From Desulfoscipio gibsoniae DSM 7213 (lineage in GTDB: Bacteria; Bacillota; Desulfotomaculia; Desulfotomaculales; Desulfallaceae), in the NCBI RefSeq assembly GCF_000233715.2, contig NC_021184.1:4791530-4855529 (forward strand): a DNA stretch of 64,000 nt, given 5' to 3'. The position numbers and the translations under genes were made by a program. Below, piece by piece: positions 8,116-16,100 of this stretch (positions within the stretch are counted from its first letter, which is position 1; every line of letters starts with the position of its first letter). The notes under the pieces are model-generated. The model did no database searches, had not been told where the DNA came from, and was given only the letters and a program-made list of their open reading frames with translations.

Positions 8116-9226
8116 GCTGTAGAACCCCTTTTAACTCATCGGCTATCATCTCAGCCACCTCCCGGCATGTTTTTAATTTTCTCCGCTCCGGGGGGGTAAT
8201 TTTACCCGTTAACGCCCTGCGCAAGGCCGCGGCAAAGTCTGCCGGGTCCAGCGGGTCAAAAATATTGGCCGGTGGCAAAAGCTCCTCCGCGCAGCCCGCA
8301 TACTTTGAACAAAGCACCGGCAGGCCGGACCAGAGGGCTTCATTAACTACCAGGCCCCAAACGTCATGCAGGGTCGGCAAAATAAAAAGGTCAGCACTCT
8401 GGTAAATCCCCGCCATGGCCGTTGATTTAACGGGAGGGTGAAAGTGCACGTTCTTTAAATATAAATCCGCCGCATATTGTTCCAGCCGCTCGCGCTCAGT
8501 GCCCTCGCCCACAATTAACAAAGAGAACAGGTAACCCTCCCCCTGCAATATTGCCGCGGCATCCATAAGATATCTGACGCCTTTGCCGCCAACTAACCGC
8601 CCGGCATATAAAAAAACCGGTTTGGGATCAATGTCATGAATAGGCACTGCCGCTGAATTAAGAAACCAACGTTCATCCACGCAGTTTTGCACCTGTAAAA
8701 TATTCTCGGGCTTGATCCCCAGGCTTAAAAGATATTGTGTGGCCGCATCCCCGAAGCTGATCCACCGCTTGGCCCACCTAGCCATCAATCTGCGTAAACC
8801 CGTTTTAAAAAGGCCGATATCTTTTTCCGTATGCAAAGACCCTTCCCAGCAAACCCACACCGGTTTACTAAAAACTGATCCGTAAACCAGGGCCATCAGG
8901 GTTCGAAACCCCATTTCGTTGGTAATTACCGCATCGGGTTTTAACTTAATCAGGTCCGATAAATAACCGGGGTTTATATGCAGGTACCAGTAATCAAATA
9001 ATTGACGATGTTTTTTTAGAGGTATCTTAATACTAAAACCCCAGGCTTTTTTAACGCCTATTTGGTTATCCTGCGGATGTTTTAACTGCCAGAAATCCCG
9101 GTTATCCTCCCAACCGGAATAAAGTACCGACAATTGAAAATGATCAGAAGCCAGCATCTGGTATAAGGGTAACCTGTATGGGGCGATCAGGTTGGTCAGT
9201 ATGGCCACTTCAGGTTTTATTTGCAT
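8090..9226 (-). CDS. GT4 family glycosyltransferase
   Basis: A 378-residue GT-B enzyme beginning PEVAILTNLIAPYRLPLYQ, the N-terminal acceptor domain of the WcaI/RfaG-like group. The donor domain has LYAGRLVGGKGVRYLMDAA (about 209-227) and then LPTLHDVWGLVVNEALWSG; here Asp replaces the first Glu of the E-x7-E pair, a variant also seen in related enzymes. It overlaps the downstream GT4 gene by 26 bases and the upstream O-antigen-ligase gene by 17 bases, so all three are one translationally coupled minus-strand unit. Sugar specificity is not readable. Confidence 0.92.
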   Translation of the reverse strand: MQIKPEVAILTNLIAPYRLPLYQMLASDHFQLSVLYSGWEDNRDFWQLKHPQDNQIGVKKAWGFSIKIPLKKHRQLFDYWYLHINPGYLSDLIKLKPDAVITNEMGFRTLMALVYGSVFSKPVWVCWEGSLHTEKDIGLFKTGLRRLMARWAKRWISFGDAATQYLLSLGIKPENILQVQNCVDERWFLNSAAVPIHDIDPKPVFLYAGRLVGGKGVRYLMDAAAILQGEGYLFSLLIVGEGTERERLEQYAADLYLKNVHFHPPVKSTAMAGIYQSADLFILPTLHDVWGLVVNEALWSGLPVLCSKYAGCAEELLPPANIFDPLDPADFAAALRRALTGKITPPERRKLKTCREVAEMIADELKGVLQHDENRSFS

Positions 9227-10496
9227 GGGCGGCTCCCCCCTGGTTTTCTATTCTTAGCTGGATGGAGGTCATCACATATAAAATCCAGAAAAAAAAGTTC
9301 TCCATGAAAGTGCTTTCCGAGATGTTATGCATCATCATAAAAACAAGCATTAACAGAGGAAACAGGCCAACCATATCGCTTTTCTTACGGGCCAGAGTGA
9401 AGGCTTTGATTAAATTAACCAGCAGAGAAATTAATAAAAGAACCAAACCCGCCAGGCCAAGCTGCAGCCAAATATCCAGGTAGCCGTTATGGGCGTGCGG
9501 AGGGGTCCAATTGAGCACCTGCCATACCTCACCGGAAGGCCCCTGCCAGCCCAACCAGAATGCATTATAACCATACCCCAGCCACGGCCGCTGCCGGATC
9601 TGATCCCAGATCAACTGCCACAGTTCAGTACGGCCGGAGAGGGTTTCATTGCGCCCCAGGACATCCAGAATAATCACTAATAAATTATCGCCCAACCACC
9701 AGGCCAGGCACCCACCCCCCAGGAGAAGTAGCATACCTGCGCCCCAAAATTTGCGCCTTCGCGCTTTCCGAAAAATCAATACCATCACCAACAGTGCCCC
9801 AAGGATTAATGTAGCGGTAACTGATTGGGACTGGAACAATAACACCACAGCCAGGGCAAAGAAGATGAAGTTCCATTTATTTTCTTTAAAATGATCAATG
9901 GAATACAGCAACCAAACTATGGCGGCCAGCACCATCATGCAGCCAAGGGTATTTTTATGTACGTAAACACCACGCCATGCAGCAAATTGGTAATGGGAAT
10001 GGACACCTAATGACGGCATTAACAGGATAAATCCCATGCTTAAAATGGCGATTAAACCAAAGGTCCATACCAGCAATTCCACTATTTCCCGGCGCGTATA
10101 GCGAACAGCCAGATAAAAACCGAAAGCGGTGGCTCCCAAAAGAGCTATGCCGCGGCGCAGGGTTACCGCCGGAGCCTCGGACCAAAACACGGAAACCAGG
10201 GCCAACCCCACCAGCAACCATAGCAACTTATCCCGGCCAGCTATGCGGGCGGCATGCCGAAGACGCGTTAACAGCAAATATAGTGTTATTAGTGCTACCG
10301 CATAAATACCGGCCCATAAAACCTGCATAGCAACGTTGCCTTGCACAGGGCCATAAACCGCTCCGCTCACCGTTTGCAAAAGGGGAAGAACCGCACCAGT
10401 GGAGAAAAATATCACTATTAATACGAATATCTTTTCCCAGAGTACAGGTTTGTGGCGGCTAGTCTTATTCTGTTCCATATGTTCCATATGTTCCAT
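9210..10496 (-). CDS. O-antigen ligase/polymerase family membrane protein (Wzy/WaaL-like)
   Basis: A polytopic inner-membrane protein of about 428 residues with roughly ten hydrophobic segments. It carries the Wzy_C/WaaL signature: a periplasmic loop with GRTELWQLIWDQIRQRPWLG, then PPHAHNGYLDIWLQLG. Such proteins polymerise or ligate lipid-linked glycans on the outer face. I chose the ATG at 10496 because AAGGAG lies 7 bases before it; the longer frame to 10658 is unsupported. The first codons contain a 9-base tandem repeat (ATGGAACAT), giving three closely spaced in-frame ATGs. It is clearly paralogous to the protein at 12181-13449 on the opposite strand. Confidence 0.9.
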   Translation of the reverse strand: MEHMEHMEQNKTSRHKPVLWEKIFVLIVIFFSTGAVLPLLQTVSGAVYGPVQGNVAMQVLWAGIYAVALITLYLLLTRLRHAARIAGRDKLLWLLVGLALVSVFWSEAPAVTLRRGIALLGATAFGFYLAVRYTRREIVELLVWTFGLIAILSMGFILLMPSLGVHSHYQFAAWRGVYVHKNTLGCMMVLAAIVWLLYSIDHFKENKWNFIFFALAVVLLFQSQSVTATLILGALLVMVLIFRKARRRKFWGAGMLLLLGGGCLAWWLGDNLLVIILDVLGRNETLSGRTELWQLIWDQIRQRPWLGYGYNAFWLGWQGPSGEVWQVLNWTPPHAHNGYLDIWLQLGLAGLVLLLISLLVNLIKAFTLARKKSDMVGLFPLLMLVFMMMHNISESTFMENFFFWILYVMTSIQLRIENQGGAAHANKT

Positions 10497-10681
10497 GCAT
10501 TTGCTCCTTGTGCATAAATATTCAATTGTTATCCGACCTGATATTACGATATGTACTGATGCTGCAGTTTGATAGCCGTTATTTATTATAAAACCCTGGC
10601 AATCATTAGCAGGGTTTTGGACATGCACACATTTTCTCCAATGCAGATATCCTGTCACTAGAGCAAAGGAGGTAGACAGAA

Positions 10682-10711
10682 ATGATACATTTAGAAAAAG
10701 CTTCGATTTGA
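10682..10711 (+). other. Nine-codon leader ORF overlapping the flippase start
   Basis: An excellent ribosome site (AAAGGAGGT) precedes ATG at 10682, which opens MIHLEKASI and then stops at TGA. The TGA overlaps the TTG start of the flippase in the four bases TTGA. This suggests either a coupled leader peptide or an N-terminal frameshift of the flippase gene. It is too short for homology to decide. Confidence 0.4.
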
Positions 10712-12117
10712 GCCTGATGGATAAGATGAGTTTTAAAAAAAAGGTTCTTAAAGGCGGAGCTTATCTCATTGCCAGGCAGGGGTTGGGGCTATTTATAAGT
10801 TTTGTAGGAATTTTGCTATTAACCCGGTCCATAGGCCCCGGTAATTACGGCCTTTTTATCTCCGCCCAAGAGATTGTTCTTTATCTCAGTCACCTGGTTA
10901 GTTTAGGTAATAAAGTTTACTTAATCAGGCGAGAGACCGAACCTTGCGAACATGAATATAACCAGGCCTTTACCCTGATGTTTATTACGAGCATGGTGGG
11001 ACTTCTGCTTGGTATTGCAGTTATACCACTGTTACAGCAATGGTTAAAAAATCCGGCCTTTATCCCCCCGCTGCTCATCCTGTTGCTTACGCTGCCTCTA
11101 ACCGCCCTCTCCACCCCCGCCATGGCTAAACTGGAACGAGATTTAAATTACCGGGCCGTTTCTATTATTGAACTTGCAGGACAATTAATTAATTACATTA
11201 TTGCCCTGACCCTGGCGTATTATGGAAAAGGCGTATGGGCACCGGTTGCCGGTTATATGGCCTGGCAGGTATTGATATGTGCCGGATCGTGTATAATGGC
11301 AAGGCTGACTCCCCGCCCTTACTGGTCTAGGGACATAGTAGCAGATATGTTAAAGTATGGTATAAGCTATTCTACTTCCGTCTGGATCTGGCAGCTACGC
11401 CCACTGGTTAACCCGCTGATAGTCGGCCGTTATGCCGGACCGGAAGTGGTTGGCTGCGTAGCACTGGCTATCCGCTTTGTAGACGCCCTCAGCTTTGTCA
11501 AAAATGTGGTTCAGCGCATTTCCATCGCCGTTTTGGCCGAACTGCAGAAAGATCAACTTCGTTTAAAAGAGGCCATAGAAAAAGCTATGGTATTCCAGAT
11601 TTTAGCTTTTGGCCCTTTGCTTATATCATTTTCATTTATCGCTCCCTTGGTCTTCCCTGGTTTATTTGGCGATCAATGGAATAAGGTTTTACTCATCTAC
11701 CCCTTTATTGCCCTTAGTTACCTGTTTAACACGGTGTTTAATATGCATTCATCCGTTCTTTACGTTCTCCGCCGCAATTATGAGGTAACCATCTTCCACA
11801 CGGTGTATATTTTACTGCTTACCGCGGGAGCGCTTTTATTACTGCCCCGGTTTGGATTGCTGGGTTACGGCATAGCTGAAGTATTAACCCTATTCAGCTA
11901 CGTCATTATCCATTATTACGTAAGACGAATTTTCCCCGTATCTTATAAAAACGCGATTCCCTGGCTGACATCCTTTATTTTCCTACTTTTTTCCGCAATG
12001 GTTGACTTACCATTAAACCTGCTTTTTGGGGTGCCTTTATTAATTGTCCTGGCAAAGCCCGCATCCAGGCAAAAGATTTTAGATTATGTAAAATTTATTA
12101 AAGGTAGTAATAAATAA
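10708..12117 (+). CDS. Wzx-type oligosaccharide flippase (MOP superfamily)
   Basis: A 469-residue polysaccharide flippase with about 12-14 hydrophobic segments. It moves undecaprenyl-linked repeat units across the inner membrane. The N-terminus has LLLTRSIGPGNYGLFISAQ, the conserved first-helix region of this family, and an amphipathic KKKVLKGGAYLIARQGLG start. Length is normal. The start is uncertain: TTG at 10708, coupled to a nine-codon leader, or ATG at 10717 or 10726. It is the only intact flippase in the locus; its N-terminal region also exists as a scrap at 18440-18631. It is the first gene of a plus-strand run diverging from the 9210 unit. Confidence 0.92.
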   Translation: MSLMDKMSFKKKVLKGGAYLIARQGLGLFISFVGILLLTRSIGPGNYGLFISAQEIVLYLSHLVSLGNKVYLIRRETEPCEHEYNQAFTLMFITSMVGLLLGIAVIPLLQQWLKNPAFIPPLLILLLTLPLTALSTPAMAKLERDLNYRAVSIIELAGQLINYIIALTLAYYGKGVWAPVAGYMAWQVLICAGSCIMARLTPRPYWSRDIVADMLKYGISYSTSVWIWQLRPLVNPLIVGRYAGPEVVGCVALAIRFVDALSFVKNVVQRISIAVLAELQKDQLRLKEAIEKAMVFQILAFGPLLISFSFIAPLVFPGLFGDQWNKVLLIYPFIALSYLFNTVFNMHSSVLYVLRRNYEVTIFHTVYILLLTAGALLLLPRFGLLGYGIAEVLTLFSYVIIHYYVRRIFPVSYKNAIPWLTSFIFLLFSAMVDLPLNLLFGVPLLIVLAKPASRQKILDYVKFIKGSNK

Positions 12118-12180
12118 CCATAATGCAATTACAGGAAGATAAAGCATTAATTGGAGGTATTACAGGAGGAGATTGAAATC

Positions 12181-13449
12181 ATGGAGAACGGTGAATTAAA
12201 AAAACGAAAACCTATATGGGAATATTTATTTACAATATTCACATTAATTATTTACACAAACGCATTTTATCAATTGCTATTACGGGATTTATCAAACAAA
12301 GATTTAATCGTCCCGTTGCTATGGTTAGGAATTTATACTGTTACCGCTATTCTTTTACTTATACACTCACGGCAAGTTTTAAGAGTAGCTTTTCAAGATA
12401 AATTACTCTGGTTATTAGTGGGGTTGGCCTTTATTTCCATTGTATGGTCGGAAGTACCGTTTGCAACCTTAAAGAACAGCGTGGCTTTATTAGGTACTAC
12501 TGCATTCGGAATTTACCTGGCCGCCCGTTATACTCACCGGGAATTGATGCAACTACTATTATTGGCGTTTGGATTTATTGCCGTCACAAGCCTTGGATTT
12601 GTATTATTTTTACCTTCGCTTGGGCTTGAATATAAAACCAATTTTATGATTTGGCGCGGTGTTTTCGACAACAAAAACGTACTAGGTGCCGTAATTTCAT
12701 TAGTAGCCATAGCCTGGTTACTTTATTTAATTGATAGCATAAAGGCATGCAAAAACATTAAAGCAATCGTAATAGGATTTGTTTTTTTTATTTTATCTGT
12801 ATCCACCTTATTTTTTTCCAATTCAATGACTTCCCTGGTAGCTTTTTCAATAGCATTAATAATCCTTTTGTTCTATCTGGTATGGCTACACTTTAAAAGT
12901 ACCGGTCTTGTAATTTTAATTATTCTGGGAGTTTGTGGTTTTGCTTTCTGGGTGGTTAATTATCAGGATAATTTATTTGCTATCCTGGGGCGTACTTCAA
13001 CTTTGACAGGACGTACCCCGCTTTGGCAAGCGGTTTGGGAAATGATTTTAAACCGCCCGTGGTTGGGATATGGGTATATATCCTACTGGCTAGGCTTGGA
13101 AGGACCTTTTAGCGGCATAATGTATAAATTATACTGGGATCCTGGAGCACATATTGTATATTGGTGCCCTCCACACGCCCACAATGGTTACTTGGATTTA
13201 TGGTTGCAACTTGGTTTAACCGGCGTTGTGTTTTATGCTTTGTCACTGTTTAACAATCTATATAAAGCTTTCAATTTAGTGCGAGAAAAAAGCCACCTAA
13301 TTAATATGTTTCCTTTGCTATTTTTAGTTTTTATGAGCATTCATAATCTTGGAGAAAGTACCATACTGTTTAGAAATTGGATTTTTTGGGTTCTCTATAC
13401 TGCTTTTTCTATTCAGCTTAGTCATAAAACCCCAAAACCTCAATATTAA
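12181..13449 (+). CDS. O-antigen ligase/polymerase family membrane protein (Wzy/WaaL-like)
   Basis: A hydrophobic protein of about 422 residues with roughly ten membrane segments and the Wzy_C pattern GRTPLWQAVWEMILNRPWLG followed by PPHAHNGYLDLWLQLG. It is a close paralogue of the protein at 9210-10496: DKLLWLLVGLA, WSE, ALLGTTAFGIYLAARYT and other blocks match, though this copy is much more A+T rich. The start at 12181 has AGGAGG 11 bases upstream; the frame is open to 12151, but that part contains the ribosome site. It should polymerise or ligate the glycan exported by the flippase just upstream. Confidence 0.9.
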   Translation: MENGELKKRKPIWEYLFTIFTLIIYTNAFYQLLLRDLSNKDLIVPLLWLGIYTVTAILLLIHSRQVLRVAFQDKLLWLLVGLAFISIVWSEVPFATLKNSVALLGTTAFGIYLAARYTHRELMQLLLLAFGFIAVTSLGFVLFLPSLGLEYKTNFMIWRGVFDNKNVLGAVISLVAIAWLLYLIDSIKACKNIKAIVIGFVFFILSVSTLFFSNSMTSLVAFSIALIILLFYLVWLHFKSTGLVILIILGVCGFAFWVVNYQDNLFAILGRTSTLTGRTPLWQAVWEMILNRPWLGYGYISYWLGLEGPFSGIMYKLYWDPGAHIVYWCPPHAHNGYLDLWLQLGLTGVVFYALSLFNNLYKAFNLVREKSHLINMFPLLFLVFMSIHNLGESTILFRNWIFWVLYTAFSIQLSHKTPKPQY

Positions 13450-13598
13450 TGACGAAGGAACATTATATCAGTGTAATTGATTCCAGTGATTATGCCGGAT
13501 GGGCTGGAACCGAAGCAGTTATATGGCTAAAAAACTTATATTTAAAATAGTACTACAGCGTAAATTACTTTTTGAGCAAAGCTTTCGCCATCTTGATA

Positions 13599-13658
13599 GG
13601 TGCCAGGTGTTGAAAGGTTGAAAGATTAAAATCTTTCAACCTTTCAACACCTGGCACC
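13599..13658. repeat. 28-bp perfect palindrome, copy 1
   Basis: Left arm 13599-13626 begins GGTGCCAGGTGTTGAAAGG. The right arm 13631-13658 is its exact reverse complement, with a 4-base TAAA centre. A related palindrome with the same arm length lies at 33056-33114. No open frame and no T run; it is intergenic on the plus strand, between a Wzy-like gene and a GT4 gene. It may be a MITE-like or REP-like element, or a stable transcript hairpin. Confidence 0.9.
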
Positions 13659-13677
13659 AGCTAAACGGCACCGTTAT

Positions 13678-13734
13678 TTGGGTAGTGTTCTCTACTACGC
13701 CAAGGAACGGCAAACCCATCTTGAAGTTCGATAA
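13678..13734 (+). pseudogene. Possible transposase scrap
   Basis: An 18-codon open stretch reads LGSVLYYAKERQTHLEV and then a stop. This faintly resembles the region before the last catalytic Glu in IS66-type transposases (G-x-A/I-x-Y-A...R-x-x-LE). It is very short and could be chance. The rest of 13450-13772 holds the palindrome and a 33-codon frame at 13450-13551 that I do not recognise. Confidence 0.2.
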
Positions 13735-13772
13735 GCTATACTTTTCGCTGTAGTAATAGGAGAGATTGGTTA

Positions 13773-15005
13773 ATGAAAATTGTACTTTCGGCTTATGCAT
13801 GCTTGCCAAACCGTGGTTCAGAGGGAGGTGTGGGCTGGAATTGGGCTCGAGAATTAAGCAGAGAACATCAATTATGGGTACTCACTTCAGAATGGAACCG
13901 GGACGAAATTGAAAAATCAGGTGGTTTAGCCAATGTAAACTTTATTTATATTTCTGACCGGTGGGTGAAATTAGCCTGGTTAATACCGTGGGGGGTTGGT
14001 GGCTGGCTTTATAATTACTGGTGGCAATATAAGTCATTCTTAACTGCACGCGAATTACACAAGGTTATTGGCTTTGAACTTGCCCATCATCTTACCTATG
14101 CATCCTGGCGCATACCTTCATTTCTTAAGAAATTGGGTATTCCTTTTATTTGGGGTCCGGTTGGCGGTGGTGAGGAGGTACCTCCCGGTTTTTTTAAAGC
14201 CCTGGGTTGGCAAGGCTGGATAAAAGAGCAGGTACGATTTTTGGCTAATCGATTGTCCCGGTTTGATCCTTTTGTTCGTGCAACTATGAAAAATGCCAAT
14301 CTTATCTTGTGTTCCAATAAAGACACTCATAAAATATTGCCCCGGGAGTTTCTACATAAGTCTCATGTAATGTTACAAGTGGGAATAGATATGGATGAAC
14401 GTCGGCAGTTACCCACCGGCAAAAACCAGGGCCCATTTCAAATTCTCTGGGTGGGCAGGATATTGCCTTTAAAGGCATTACCGGTATTATTATGGGCTCT
14501 TAAACCTTTACGTTACCAATTTGATTTTCGACTGCGGGTTATTGGTGATGGACCGGACAGAAAAAGATGTGCCGGTATAGCACGAAATTGTGGCATTGCC
14601 GACCGTGTAGATTTTATTGGCTGGTTGCCTCATGAAAAAGTTAAAATTGAATATCAAAATGCCGATTTATTTGTGTTTACCAGCCTCCGTGATAGTGTCG
14701 GCACTGTTGTTTTCGAGGCTATGGCTTCAGGCCTTCCCTTAGTAGTAATGGACTGCGGCGGTCCAAAAGAAGTAATAGGTGAAGCTGGAATTTGTATCCC
14801 GGTGAATGAAGGTATGGAGAAAGCGATAACTGAACTATCTAATGCAATTGCCACTATTGCGGCTGATCCGGCGCTGCGGGAAAACTTATCCCAAAAAGCT
14901 TTGACGCACGTTGAAGCAGAACATACCTGGTGGCAAAAGCCTAAATTGTTATTTGATTTGGCTCAATCATTTATTCAAAATCACCACATTGGTAGGCATG
15001 CTTAG
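13773..15005 (+). CDS. GT4 family glycosyltransferase
   Basis: A 410-residue GT-B enzyme. The N-terminus IVLSAYACLPNRGSEGGVGW matches a capsule/EPS GT4 subgroup (SAY-x-C-x-P-x-x-GSE). The donor domain shows ILWVGRILPLKALPVLLWAL (about 226-245) and LFVFTSLRDSVGTVVFEAMA; the first Glu of the E-x7-E element is Asp. It has an AGGAGAG ribosome site 8 bases before the ATG. It is the last gene of the plus-strand run and converges on the GtrABC-type module. Sugar specificity unknown. Confidence 0.92.
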   Translation: MKIVLSAYACLPNRGSEGGVGWNWARELSREHQLWVLTSEWNRDEIEKSGGLANVNFIYISDRWVKLAWLIPWGVGGWLYNYWWQYKSFLTARELHKVIGFELAHHLTYASWRIPSFLKKLGIPFIWGPVGGGEEVPPGFFKALGWQGWIKEQVRFLANRLSRFDPFVRATMKNANLILCSNKDTHKILPREFLHKSHVMLQVGIDMDERRQLPTGKNQGPFQILWVGRILPLKALPVLLWALKPLRYQFDFRLRVIGDGPDRKRCAGIARNCGIADRVDFIGWLPHEKVKIEYQNADLFVFTSLRDSVGTVVFEAMASGLPLVVMDCGGPKEVIGEAGICIPVNEGMEKAITELSNAIATIAADPALRENLSQKALTHVEAEHTWWQKPKLLFDLAQSFIQNHHIGRHA

Positions 15006-15033
15006 CTTCATTTAAAAAAATTTAGCCCAGCCC

Positions 15034-15110
15034 TGGCAGCTGCCATTACCAGGGGACACCAGCACCCGGGTAATGGCCCTGGCGATAATCCCGCGGGCCG
15101 GGTTCATCTT
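15034..15110 (-). pseudogene. Possible decayed flippase N-terminal scrap
   Basis: The minus-strand reading GIIARAITRVLVSPGNG recalls the flippase helix LLITRAIGPGNYG seen at 10708 and 18440. At the DNA level ATTACCCGGG and GGTAATGG blocks are shared. It has no frame beyond this. The inverted repeat CCATTACC/GGTAATGG (15043-15050, 15069-15076) follows from the same coding pattern. Short, so only tentative. Confidence 0.25.
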
Positions 15111-15128
15111 TTCAAATTATATATTTTA

Positions 15129-16100
15129 TTATTCATTATTAACTGATATTGATGGCTGCCTGTTTTCTATAACTTGTTCTACTATATAAAGCGGTCTTTG
15201 TTTTACTTCAATATATATGCGGCCCATGTACTCGCCAAGGACCCCCATAAAAAGCAATATTATACCACCTAAAAAAAAGCCGCCTACTGCCAATGTTGTA
15301 AAACCGGGAACATCTTGAACATGAGTTCCAAAGATAGGAAAGTTAAAAAATCTGGCCATAAGGAAAACCAGCCCAATTATCAGAGATGAAACAGCAACAA
15401 ACAAACCGGAATATGTAGCCATTTTCAGTGGCAGCAAAGTAAACCCAAAAATTCCATCCAGCGCCAGTTTAATAAGTTTTTTATAGGTATACTTCGCCTC
15501 ACCGGCCGCCCTGCCATGTCTTTCATATCGTATGCCAATTTGTTTAAAACCGGCATACGATCGCAGTCCCCTTACAAATCTGATGTTTTCCGGTAATTCA
15601 TTGTTTAATACATTAACCACCTTACGGTCTAGCACACAAAAATCTCCTGAGTCCAGAGGTATTTTAATATCGCTTACCAAGTCAAGTATTCTATAAAAAT
15701 TATGGTAGGCCATACGTTTAAGAACGCCTTCTTTACGTTTCTCACGAATTGCATATACAACATCAAAACCTTCACGCCATTTTTCAATAAATTGCGGCAG
15801 TTCCTCGGGAGGGTCCTGAAGGTCTCCATCCATTATGATCACCGCATCCCCGGCAGCATTTTTAAGCCCCGCGGTTATTGCAGCTTGATGCCCAAAGTTC
15901 CTAGAGAGTTTCAAAACCCGGATAGACTCATTTTCTCTGACATAACCGCTCATAATAGATAGTGATTGGTCACTGGAACCATCATCCACAAAAATAACTT
16001 CACATTTATCTTGAAGCGCCGGAAGAACTGTCATTAAACGACTATATAGCAGAGGAAGCGTTTCAGCTTCGTTGTAAATAGGTATAACAATTGATATCAT
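15129..16100 (-). CDS. GtrB-like polyprenyl-phosphate glycosyltransferase (GT2)
   Basis: A 323-residue GT2 enzyme of the DPM1/GtrB group, which transfers a hexose from a nucleotide donor to undecaprenyl phosphate at the inner membrane. Visible features are SIVIPIYNEAETLP at the start, VDDGSSDQS (about 38-46), the metal-binding IMDGDLQDPPEE near 89-100, and two C-terminal transmembrane helices (about 228-252 and 262-290) characteristic of GtrB. It overlaps the upstream membrane protein gene by 4 bases (ATGA). With the GtrA homologue at 17901-18308 it forms a gtrA-gtrC-gtrB-like unit that decorates a glycan after export. Confidence 0.92.
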   Translation of the reverse strand: MISIVIPIYNEAETLPLLYSRLMTVLPALQDKCEVIFVDDGSSDQSLSIMSGYVRENESIRVLKLSRNFGHQAAITAGLKNAAGDAVIIMDGDLQDPPEELPQFIEKWREGFDVVYAIREKRKEGVLKRMAYHNFYRILDLVSDIKIPLDSGDFCVLDRKVVNVLNNELPENIRFVRGLRSYAGFKQIGIRYERHGRAAGEAKYTYKKLIKLALDGIFGFTLLPLKMATYSGLFVAVSSLIIGLVFLMARFFNFPIFGTHVQDVPGFTTLAVGGFFLGGIILLFMGVLGEYMGRIYIEVKQRPLYIVEQVIENRQPSISVNNE

